Source: Neocallimastix lanati (nom. inval.) (taxonomy: Eukaryota > Neocallimastigomycota > Neocallimastigomycetes > Neocallimastigales > Neocallimastigaceae). Taken from it: DNA of 20,243 bases. The notes under the pieces were generated by a model. The model saw only the letters and a list, made by a program, of their open reading frames with translations, was not told the origin of the DNA and did not search any database. The position numbers and the translations under genes were made by a program. This document shows positions 11,111 through 18,659 of the stretch, piece by piece; the first letter of the stretch is position 1, and each line of letters begins with the position of its first letter. Location of the stretch: the NCBI GenBank assembly GCA_016946835.1, contig JACVTC010000532.1:1-20243 (forward strand), given 5' to 3'.

Positions 11111-12790
11111 ATTTAAAAGTAAATTTTAATAAATAATAAATTATACGATAAAATATAATAATAAATATAATAAATAATATTCTCTATTATATATATTTTT
11201 TTAAAAAAAAAGTTAATTTTTAATAATTATATTTAATATGAATTAATAATTAATTATTATTCATTATTAATTATAATTTAATATTTAATTTTTAATAATA
11301 GATTTAACTGTTACATAAAAATTTTACATTAATTATTTTTTTGATTTTATTAAATATTATATTTTATATAAATATCTATATAGTTAAATATAAAAAAATT
11401 TTATTACATAAGTTTTAATATTTGAATTATTTTATAATTAATAAGTATTCTTATTAGATATTATACTAAAAATCTTTTTTTTTTCATTCTGCTGATATCA
11501 TTTGCTATTATTATCATTACACAATAATCTAATAGCCCATTAAAAAAAAATTTTTAAAAAATTAAAATTACATATAATTCATTATTGTCAATATATTATT
11601 AATATATAAGTTATTTATAATTATAATATAAGTAACTTTTAAAAAGTAAATAACTATTTAATAAAATGATTTAAATATAATTTACAATATATTATTATTA
11701 ATTTGGTTATATATTAAATAATAAATAGTAACAATTATTAATATAAATTTTATTTAAATAATTTAAATATTTTGAAATAACATTTATTTTTATTATATAT
11801 TTAAATTGATAGACAAATATATTTTATATATTACGATATATATTTGGTTTAATCTTTGTATTTTATTAAAGTATTAATATCAATTATAAATACGGCAAGA
11901 ATCCAATAATATATAAGTATTTATTTCTTTTTTATATATTAATTATTATAGTATTAATAGTAAATATTATTTTGTCATACATAAAATAAATAAGTACATA
12001 TAAATAAGTTTTACAATAGGATATAATTAATTTTAATATAACATATTAAATATATTATAGAATATATATCTATTCTGTGTATATTAATATTAACAACAAA
12101 TAAATACTATGATATTTTTTTTATTTAAAAAAATTTTAATATATATATATATTTTTTAAAGTTTTTAACAAAATGGCCATTTTTATAATTTTAAAATAAA
12201 GTTTTTTAACTATTTATTATCATCATTAAATTATTTAATATAATAAATTAAAAAAATTGTATTACATTGTTTATATTTCATTATAAAAGAATAAAAGAAT
12301 ATAAAATTAATATTTTTAAAAATATATAAAAACAATTTATTATAAATAGCATATATATAAAATGTATATAAAAATAAGGTTGACATTAAAATTAATAAAA
12401 AAGGTTTTTTTATATAATTAATACTCAAAAATTTAAACCGTAACACTAAAAAAATATAATAAAGTTATAATAAATGAATATATAGTAATTATGATTTACA
12501 TAATAAATATACTTTATTTAGTAATATTAAATAACCAATAACAATAATATTATTTAAATGAATAAATAAATTTACTTTAATAATTATTCTATTAAATTTA
12601 AATAAATAATGTTATAAATAAATAAATTTCATTTTTAAACATGCTATTTAATAATACGTAAAAATTTAACTTTGTTCTTATAAAAAAAAATTTTCAATTA
12701 TAAAATGAGATTAGGTTAATTCTACTTTTTTTTTTTAGACATATAAATATTTATATATTTTTTAATTAATATCATAAAATAAAGTTAAAT
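11111..12790. other. AT desert without genes
   Basis: About 8-12% GC in sampled lines. A 71-codon minus frame at 12231-12446 is Phe/Ile/Tyr/Lys low complexity and not accepted. No repeats longer than short AT palindromes stand out. Confidence 0.6.
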
Positions 12791-12796
12791 TATAAT

Positions 12797-12875
12797 TTCA
12801 ATAACTAAGAATCGAACGAACCTTGGCAGGTTGTTTGTTTGGAAGGCAAAAATTCTATCTTTATACTATTATTCC
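12797..12875 (-). pseudogene. Degenerate tRNA-Gly (anticodon TCC) remnant
   Basis: On the minus strand the text TAGTATAAAGATAGAAT matches the tRNA box A/D-arm pattern, with the usual GG of the D-loop damaged. It is followed by TTTGC-CTTCCAA-ACAAA, an anticodon arm whose loop carries TCC (Gly); four of five stem pairs form and C31-A39 is mismatched. The T-arm shows GGTTCG and TTCGATTC with an apparent 4-nt TTCG duplication. Acceptor ends GGAATAA and TTATTGA pair at five of seven positions. Extra bases in the variable/T region and the mismatches make a functional tRNA unlikely. The GC-richer patch stands out sharply from the surrounding desert. A covariance-model scan would settle it. Confidence 0.5.
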
Positions 12876-12897
12876 TAAAAATAAAGATCTAAATATT

Positions 12898-13011
12898 TGT
12901 TGTGTTTATTGCTATAATAAGTCTCTTTCTAATAAAGATATTTAAAATTCTTGTACTAAATTCTCTCAAGTAAAGATAGTATTTCGATATTATAAAGAAT
13001 TTATCATAACA
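12898..13011. mobile_element. Possible solo LTR-like segment next to the tRNA remnant
   Basis: A 114-nt segment begins TGTTG and ends CATAACA, giving TG...CA ends as in LTRs. TAAATAT occurs on both sides but is separated from the ends by one base, so the target-site duplication is not clean. It starts about 23 bases from the 5' side of the tRNA-like sequence, where Ty3-type elements favour insertion. No second copy is seen in the window. Weak call. Confidence 0.25.
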
Positions 13012-13500
13012 GTAAATATAAAAACAAACTAATTCAAGGAAAAAATTATAAAATATGTTTTATTACAATGTATTTTTATTAATTATTTAATTATTTCAAT
13101 TTATAAATATAAATATTATTATTATTTATTATTTATTATATAATTTTAAAATAGCTTTTGATTTCTTAAATAAAAATAAAAGAAATATTTATATAAAAAC
13201 TAAAAATAAACTTTTTCAAAAAAAAATTATTGAAAAAATGGAAAATAGTATTAAGTCAATTCTATTAAAATTCATTATTGTTCCTACGAATGTTTTTAAT
13301 TTTATAATTTTAAATTTATATATATATATATTTTTTTTTGATAGTTTTTCAGTTTTAAGTAAATGTTATTTAAGGTTTTTTAATTAAAATAAAAACAATA
13401 ATTAAAAATATAAAAAATTTAATTTAAAATTGAATTTGATATTATATAAATAAAAAATGTAAATTTTAAAAAAAGAAAAATATATATAAATATACAAATA
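13012..13500. other. AT-rich gene-free spacer
   Basis: Low-complexity AT DNA with a short (TA)n at about 13318-13330. Nothing codes for a recognisable product. Confidence 0.55.
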
Positions 13501-13535
13501 TTAATGAATGAATAAATAATTGAATAATTGAATAA

Positions 13536-13678
13536 TTAAATAATAAATAATAAATAATTGAATAATAAATAATAAATAATAAATAATAAATAATAAATAA
13601 TAAATAATAAATAATAAATAATAAATAATAAATAATAAATAATAAATAATAAATAATAAATAATAAATAATAAATAAT
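13536..13678. repeat. Heptamer satellite (TAATAAA)n, array 3 (left border of GC island)
   Basis: About 20 heptamer units. The left edge (13512-13560) carries 8-bp TAATTGAA-type variants shared with the right edge of array 2. The right edge abuts the polymerase-like fragment directly, whose minus-strand frame runs on into the array as a repetitive Phe/Ile/Tyr/Leu tail until about 13501. Confidence 0.92.
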
Positions 13679-13680
13679 AT

Positions 13681-13938
13681 AAACAGGTTATATTCCTGAG
13701 CGTTGGTAAAATAATGTTTATAGAGTTTTTGTATTCCTTTGTCGTATTCTCGTAGGACATACTTCTGTTCTGACTTATAGCTGAAATCTTTATGGATCAT
13801 TCTGGAATATTTATAAGGGACAAAGTCTGTAATCGCTAATCTTACCTGTGTGTGGTCTTCGGAATAACCAAACCCATAGATAACAATATTGTCTTCTGAA
13901 ATGCTATTCAGCTCCCAATGTATTATGAACAATTTCAT
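13681..13938 (-). pseudogene. Family B DNA polymerase-like N-terminal fragment (probable endogenous viral element)
   Basis: Minus frame from ATG 13938; a TTG two codons upstream is also open. About 86 residues are recognisable before the frame enters the (TTTATTA)n array at 13678. The segment FIIHWELNS, then NIVIYGFGYSE, then VRLAITDFVPYKY resembles the N-terminal pattern of family B DNA polymerases of large eukaryotic DNA viruses (hydrophobic-x-W, I-x-G-F/R-x, then D/N-F-x-P-Y-x-Y). The exonuclease and polymerase catalytic domains are absent, so the copy cannot be functional. GC is about 35%, roughly three times the AT flanks, with ordinary-looking codon choice, which points to a foreign and fairly recent origin. 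Cellular delta-type polymerases share this pattern more weakly. The assignment is from motif memory only. Confidence 0.45.
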
Positions 13939-14013
13939 TACCAATGTCTGCTTATTTGCGTGCTATGGTATGGATGTGATTAAAAAAAGTTACCCCTGTA
14001 TATATATCAGATA

Positions 14014-14145
14014 TAGTTATATATCAAATATAGTTATTTATAGTTATATATCAAATATAATTATATATATAGTTATATATCAAATATAGTTATTTATAGT
14101 TATATATCAAATATAATTATTTATATAGTTATATATCAAATATTG
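14014..14145. repeat. Alternating 27/29-bp tandem repeat (56-bp higher-order unit)
   Basis: TAGTTATATATCAAATA starts at 14014, 14041, 14070, 14097 and 14126, so spacing alternates 27, 29, 27, 29. The 27-bp units end in TAGTTATTTA and the 29-bp units in TAATTATATATA or TAATTATTTATA. Odd and even units therefore form a 56-bp dimer repeated twice plus a partial fifth copy. The core ATATCAAATAT is invariant. Confidence 0.85.
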
Positions 14146-14450
14146 GTAAACCTGTATATATAGAGTTGGTTGCTATAATTAATGCGTATGTGTTAACAAT
14201 GAAATGTGCTAGATTGATATTGTTGGATTGTTGGTTAGTGGATGCTTAAATGCAGTGATCTGATAATATTCAACCTATATATGTAATGTGGGTGTGGTAT
14301 TAGTATTAATAGATTCTTTTCGTATCGTGGCTGATCTACATATTTCAATTTTGTTTGCATGTTAGTTATTTATACACACACATGAGTATTATGCATCCAT
14401 GTGCTACTTTGACATAGTTATTATATATATATATAGTGTATATATATAAT

Positions 14451-14625
14451 GATATACATATAGGTATATATAGGTATATATAGGTATATATAGTGATATA
14501 CATATAGGTATATATACCTATATGGATACATATACTATATAGTTATATACATATAGGTATATATAGTTATATATAGTTATGTGTAGGCATATATATATAT
14601 ATATATAGTGATATACATATATCAC
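14451..14625. repeat. TATATAGG repeats with a 24-bp perfect palindrome
   Basis: GATATACATATAGGTATATA occurs at 14451 and again at 14495, with TATATAGG units between at 10-bp spacing. Positions 14501-14524 are a perfect 24-bp palindrome centred on TATATA, with CATATAGG and CCTATATG ends. Around 14608 GTGATATA...TATATCAC forms another short hairpin. The pattern recalls viral or plasmid repeat regions, but no function is shown by sequence. Confidence 0.75.
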
Positions 14626-14900
14626 ATATTGTTATACTATTGGTATCGGGCTATCGGTAGTTTGTAGCAGCCACTAATGCGCAATTTTATATATATGTGG
14701 CATTAAATCTACAGTTATTACCTATAGCATCTAATTAACCCTTATAGTTACTATATACTATCAAGTAGTGTATATCTTATTATATATTACTAGCTCAAAT
14801 TATTATATGTAATTTAGATTGGTTATGTATTAATATAATTATCATAACCTGTAATAGATATACAATATATATTGAGTTCAATTATGAATTTATAAATTGT

Positions 14901-14935
14901 TATCTTGCAATTATATATTAGTAAATTGCAAGATA
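14901..14935. repeat. 12-bp stem-loop upstream of the secreted-protein frame
   Basis: TATCTTGCAATT (14901-14912) pairs perfectly with AATTGCAAGATA (14924-14935) across an 11-nt loop. It lies about 97 bases before ATG 15032. It could be an inverted protein-binding site or a terminator-like hairpin; I cannot tell which. Confidence 0.7.
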
Positions 14936-15031
14936 TTTAAAATGTAAGTATATAATTGAAATGTTTAAGATTTTAGCTTTTACTAAAAATATATAGTAAT
15001 TATCTGTAATCAAATATAAAAATAATTATTA

Positions 15032-15325
15032 ATGTTATTATCTAGTATCTTAATATTAATAAAAGCAGTTAGCGCTGTAAAGTTTACAGTATATAACTAC
15101 AATAGTATTTATAATATTATTGATCCATGTTATACTTCTGATAATGTTACTAGTTGTTTCAAAACTCCTGAGGAATTAGCTAATTATATGGGACCATCTA
15201 TCTATGGGGTATCTCTTCAAGGTAACAATACTTTAGTTAATAGTTTTGGATATTATTATTCAATTAATGATACTGTAATCCAGCACATTAAAAAAACCAA
15301 TAAAATTATAAAGTCCAAAAAATAA
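15032..15325 (+). CDS. Short secreted protein of unknown family, truncated by satellite
   Basis: 97 residues from ATG 15032. Residues 1-15 (MLLSSILILIKAVSA) form a typical signal peptide with a probable cut after Ala15. The mature part has two cysteines (33 and 42), possibly a disulfide, and three N-glycosylation sequons (38, 65, 79). It also has an aromatic-rich stretch SFGYYYSINDTVIQHI, then a Lys-rich tail and stop. The tandem stops TAATAA are the first units of the heptamer array, so the original C terminus was probably lost and the array supplies the stop. Codon composition (about 30% GC) matches the GC island and not the AT flanks. I do not recognise the family. It could be a fungal secreted protein or a protein of the same foreign fragment as the polymerase-like frame. 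Confidence 0.55.
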   Translation: MLLSSILILIKAVSAVKFTVYNYNSIYNIIDPCYTSDNVTSCFKTPEELANYMGPSIYGVSLQGNNTLVNSFGYYYSINDTVIQHIKKTNKIIKSKK

Positions 15326-15687
15326 TAAATAATAAATAGTAAATAATAAATAATTAATAATAAATAATAAATAATAAATAATAAATAATAAATAATAAAT
15401 AATAAATAATAAATAATAAATAATAAATAATAAATAATAAATAATAAATAATAAATAATAAATAATAAATAATAAATAATAAATAATAAATAATAAATAG
15501 TAAATAATAAATAATAAATAGTAAATAATAAATAATAAATAATAAATAATAAATAATAAATAATAAATAATAAATAATAAATAATAAATAATAAATAATA
15601 AATAATAAATAATAAATAATAAATAATAAATAATAATAATAATAATAATAATAAATAATAAATAATAAATAATAAATAATAAATAAA
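15322..15687. repeat. Heptamer satellite (TAATAAA)n, array 5' to copia B (right border of GC island)
   Basis: The largest heptamer array, roughly 52 units, with TAATAGTAAA-type variants near 15335, 15497 and 15518 and a short pure AAT block near 15632-15652. It begins exactly at the stop codon of the secreted-protein frame. Every unit contains AATAAA on the + strand, the canonical polyadenylation hexamer. A + transcript would therefore carry about 50 such signals in tandem. Confidence 0.93.
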
Positions 15688-15689
15688 TG

Positions 15690-15847
15690 ATTTTATATAT
15701 TTATATTTAATTATATGAATATTATATATTGTGTGAAAGAGAAAATAACTATTTAATAGCTATCTTATAATTAATGTAATGCTTATTATGGCGTATATAT
15801 GAATTACAATGTATAGTGTGTAATTATAATGTTGCTAATACTAAACA
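15690..15847 (-). mobile_element. Possible LTR of copia B
   Basis: In element (minus) orientation the RNase H remnant is followed by AAGGGTAA, a weak polypurine tract. Then comes TGTTTAGTATTAGCAACATT (starting at 15847), a plausible LTR start with TG. The other end fades into the heptamer array and no matching second LTR is visible, so the length is uncertain. Confidence 0.35.
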
Positions 15848-15869
15848 TTACCCTTGACTATACATATAG

Positions 15870-16134
15870 ATTAGCTAATATAGTATCAGAAGATACATAC
15901 TCTAAATTTATCTTTTTTGGACGAAATTTATAATTGATATCCATGTGTTTAAATCTACCTTTTGAGCTTTCATTTTACTTGATATATTAAAAGATTTATT
16001 GTTAACTTTAATTTTTAAATTAATTTCTTTATCGAAAATTTCTTTCAAAATTTTTTTTTAATTTTATTCTATGTTGGGCACATTCTCCTAATGTAACATA
16101 TTCTGCTTTTGTATTTGATAATGTGATACTATTT

Positions 16135-16177
<43 letters not shown>

Positions 16178-16435
16178 AAACAAATAATAAAGAACCAATA
16201 ATAGATATAATCTGTTACATTCACTGGTGTTGAAATTTCTCTTTCTTCTAAAGTAATTCTTTTACATGGATTGTTAATTGGTTTTGTTTTATTCATTTTA
16301 TTTTTATTAATTTTTCACTGTAATCTTGATTAATTTAATGTACTTTCAGTTTTAAAAATATTTAAGTCTATAACTTTCTTAGTTTCTGTGTCTTTTGAAA
16401 TTTTATATTTTTCTTTTATTTTATTGTTTATATAT
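15870..16435 (-). pseudogene. Copia B: late RT and RNase H remnant
   Basis: Minus-strand text in several frames. About 16430-16290 reads NKIKEKYKISKDTETKKV, the segment after the YVDD palm of Ty1/copia RT. About 16280-16185 reads REISTPVNVTDY and SIIGSLLFVSK (copia P-V-x-x-Y-R-S-I-I-G-S-L-L-Y). A 39-T run (16138-16176) follows, then SITLSNTKAEYVTLGECAQ (copia SLSSTEAEYxALSEC) at 16115-16073. Last is KHMDINYKF...INLEYVSSDTILANL (KHIDIxYHFI...L.YV.T..QLADI). About 80-90 codons of RNase H, including the expected catalytic DAD(Y/W) segment, are absent at the poly(T). Stops and frameshifts make it non-functional. Confidence 0.82.
16138..16176. repeat. 39-nt poly(T) inside the copia B RNase H region
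   Basis: The homopolymer lies exactly between the SLLFVSK motif and the SITLSNTKAEY motif, where the first half of RNase H should be. It has the same length as the run at 17551-17589. Confidence 0.95.
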
Positions 16436-16439
16436 ATAT

Positions 16440-16645
16440 TTAATTTCTTATAACTAGGAAAAATATTGGATATTAGATAAAGCTTTATGTAGCTTAATAC
16501 AGATTGGAAGGCAATGATATAAAAAAATCATGTTACATAAAATATATTGGCTTAAAACAATTAAGTATTGGTCAAAGTTTATTTACAAAATATCATAATA
16601 TGTCTTTATGTTAATGATATTTTACTTACTAGTGAAGATAAATTT
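16440..16645 (+). pseudogene. Copia RT palm fragment in inverted orientation
   Basis: On the + strand, 16470-16510 reads DKALCSLIQIGRQ, the copia NKALYGLKQSGRQW motif. 16590-16640 reads IICLYVNDILLTSED, the IICLYVDDILLTG palm motif with the first catalytic Asp changed to Asn. This is precisely the part missing between the minus-strand RT pieces on either side. The simplest reading is a local inversion of about 200 bp inside copia B. The right junction coincides with GATAAATTTTTATC, a short near-palindrome at about 16637-16650. Confidence 0.75.
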
Positions 16646-16649
16646 TTAT

Positions 16650-16940
16650 CTCCTTGTATATTCAAGTATATTTCTTCTTCTAATTTATCATTTAAGTAAG
16701 CTACTTTTATATCTATTTGTCATATGTTTCATTTATATTGTGATGCAATGACGCTTGTAAACCTTAAAGTATCTTCTTTAATTATTGGTGAAAATGTGGA
16801 GGCATAATTAATACATTTTCTCTGCTTAAAATCACAAGCAATTTAAGTGTATATCCATCTTGTATCAATTAAAGTAGTATCATTTTGAATATTGTTAATA
16901 ATTCTGATTACATTTTGTTTAAAAATATTATTGAATTTTT
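16650..16940 (-). pseudogene. Copia B: N-terminal RT remnant
   Basis: Minus-strand text reads TTLIDTRWIYT, then NYASTFSPIIKEDTLRF and QIDIKVAYLNDKLEEEIYL. These match copia RT landmarks (K-W-V-F/Y-K, the T-F-S-P-V segment, and Q-M-D-V-K-T-A-F-L-N-G-x-L-x-E-E-I-Y). In-frame stops are present. It ends at GDKNLSS, directly at the junction with the inverted palm fragment. Confidence 0.82.
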
Positions 16941-17548
16941 TTTTAATATCTTCGTCTTAACTTTTTGGGATTTATTATATTTATTAATAATATTTTATTT
17001 TTCTTCATTGTTCATTGTTTGTTATTATTTGTATTGTCTTCTTCATTTAAATCAATGATTATTATCATTAGAATTACTTAAATTATTGTTTGAAGTTTTA
17101 TCAATTAATATATCCAGCTTTTGTCTTATATTTAAGCTTTTATGTTTTTTATTTATTTTTATTAATGTTATTGTTGCTATTATTTAATATATTTTTATTA
17201 TTGTTATTAATAATTTATAATTAGTAATGTTAGAATTATTCAAATTTATTAGTCGATCATTACCGTCTTTTTCCTCCTTAATTGAATAATTCTAAGGAAA
17301 AATAGAATTAGGTATTATTAATAATTCCGGGAATATTTTCCAAAAAATAGACATCTCTTGCTGAAATATTACAATTAGAAGATAGAACTAAAATACTATA
17401 TCCAGTGGAATCTGAGTCATAATCAAGAAATTCCAGGTTTCGAATTATTTTTAAATTTATTTATTTTTTGGATTGTCTCAAAAATATACTCTGCAACCAA
17501 AAACATGTAAGTGGGAAATATTAATAGGTTTGTTGAAAAGGCTTTTTC

Positions 17549-17590
<42 letters not shown>

Positions 17591-17790
17591 AATTATTACC
17601 TTAATGAGGATTGAGATTGTATAAACGGCATGTACATAAGATAGCAGAATCCCAAAAATTAAGTGATAATTTAGCAGAATTAAGTAAAGTGGTTGTTCAA
17701 TTATCAAGAGCTTGGTTGATTCTCTCTGAATGACCATTTTGATGAGGGTTACTTGGAGTTGAGTGAATTAATTTTATACCATTTTCGGAA
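16941..17790 (-). pseudogene. Copia B: integrase remnant and linker
   Basis: Minus-strand text from about 17785 reads GIKLIHSTPSNPHQNGHSER, containing the P-x-x-NG-x-x-E-R motif with the third catalytic acid of the DDE integrase. LNSAKLSLNFWDSAI follows. After a 39-nt poly(A) (poly(T) on +, 17551-17589) come FNKPINISHLHVFGCRVYF and, further on, ISARDVYF, both standard copia integrase C-terminal landmarks. The first two catalytic Asp residues would lie to the right and are missing, because a gypsy fragment starts there. From about 17280 to 16940 is Asn-rich linker text. Multiple stops occur. Confidence 0.82.
17551..17589. repeat. 39-nt poly(T) inside the copia B integrase
   Basis: Sits between the NLNPH and FNKP...SHLHVFGC motifs and replaces or expands an A-rich codon stretch (Lys/Asn codons on the minus strand). 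Confidence 0.95.
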
Positions 17791-17814
17791 AGGTACATAT
17801 TAAAATTTTAATAA

Positions 17815-18460
17815 AATTTATTTATAATGGAGCAAAAAATATTTACCACTATGGATCTTTACTCTGGATATCATTGAATACTTATGGATGAAGAAAGCAT
17901 TGAAGTAACAAGTTTTACCACTAAATTTAGAAATTACCGATTTGAAGTAATGCCCTTCGGTTTAACTAGTGCACCTACTATATTTCAATAGGAAATGAAT
18001 AAAATCTTATTTCCTTACATTGGTGAATTTGTTTTTAGCTTTATTGATGATATCCTAATTTGTTCAAAAACTGTTGAGGAATTTTGGAGCACATAAGAAA
18101 AGTTTTTGATGTTTTTAAGAAAAATAAACTCAAGATTAATATTAATATTGAAAAGTGTGTCCTTATGCAAATTGAAGTAGAAGTACTTGGCCACAAAGTG
18201 TTAGTCAAAGGTTAAAGTCCACTTGATAGTAAAATAGATGATATCAAGAAATGGAATCTACTTATCTTCACGAATTGCGATCCTTCATAGGAGCCATTGA
18301 ATATTTTCGAAATTTTATCAATAAGTATCAACTCACTGGACTCTCTATAAGTTATTAAGAAAAGATACTAAGTACCAATAGAAGAAAGAACAAGAAGAAA
18401 GTTTCAAAATACCAAATGAAAAACTTATGAATGTCCCAATATTCGTTAAATTATTATAAT
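17815..18460 (+). pseudogene. Ty3/gypsy reverse transcriptase remnant
   Basis: The + strand reads KIFTTMDLYSGYH (17838-17875), then FTTKFRNYRFEVMPFGLTSA, then FVFSFIDDILICSK (FIDD at 18040-18051, the gypsy Y/F-x-DD palm), with both catalytic Asp kept. The thumb/connection landmarks KVFDVFKKNKLKI, EVLGHKV and KIDDIKKW follow. About 18390-18450 reads EEQEESFKIPNEKLMNVPIF, the start of the RNase H-side region. At least four stops and one frameshift (near 18080) inactivate it. It begins within about 25 bases of the broken edge of the copia B integrase and points the opposite way. Confidence 0.85.
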
Positions 18461-18615
18461 CTTTTTCAGTTGGGTTTTTTTAAATTTTTGAAGCTTTATT
18501 TACATCAAACTTTATATATGGTCTTGACTTTACTGCAATATATAATAATGCCCCTAATAAAAAATGTATATTTCTTTTATATTTAAGAGATTTGAATTAT
18601 TTTTATCATTTTCTG
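18461..18615. other. Uncertain tail of the gypsy fragment
   Basis: The + strand still has patches such as YGLDFTA that might be decayed RNase H, but I cannot match them confidently. It ends at the hairpin. Confidence 0.35.
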
Positions 18616-18657
18616 TACTTTTCTTGCATAGTGTCAAAACACTATGCAAGAAAAGTA
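18616..18657. repeat. Perfect 19-bp hairpin at the gypsy/copia A junction
   Basis: TACTTTTCTTGCATAGTGT (18616-18634) is followed by a 4-nt CAAA loop and its exact reverse complement (18639-18657). It has no mismatch although all flanking element sequence is decayed. On the left is the + strand gypsy remnant and on the right the minus-strand copia A RT. Confidence 0.95.
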
Positions 18658-18659
18658 GT

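Larger units (their letters stand above)
13945..15031. other. Divergent intergenic region of the GC island
   Basis: About 1.1 kb between the leftward polymerase-like fragment and the rightward secreted-protein frame. Composition is about 28-35% GC outside the TA-rich repeats. It contains tandem repeats (14014-14145), TATATAGG repeats with a palindrome (14440-14640) and a stem-loop (14901-14935). No frame longer than about 65 codons looks protein-like. Shared divergent promoters are an inference from gene orientation. Confidence 0.5.

Noticed and set aside
12231-12446. Minus-strand frame of 71 codons
   Set aside because: Low-complexity membrane-like composition in an AT desert; no support.
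13889-14089. Plus-strand frame of 66 codons
   Set aside because: Overlaps the polymerase-like frame antisense and then reads the 27/29-bp repeats.
14014-14145. CRISPR-like array
   Set aside because: The spacing regions are themselves repeated and AT-simple, without unique spacers, and the host is eukaryotic.
17423-17737. Continuous minus-strand frame of 104 codons with a Lys run
   Set aside because: It is out of frame with the integrase motifs (NPHQNGHSER, SHLHVFGC), which lie in the other frames; only short parts are genuine.
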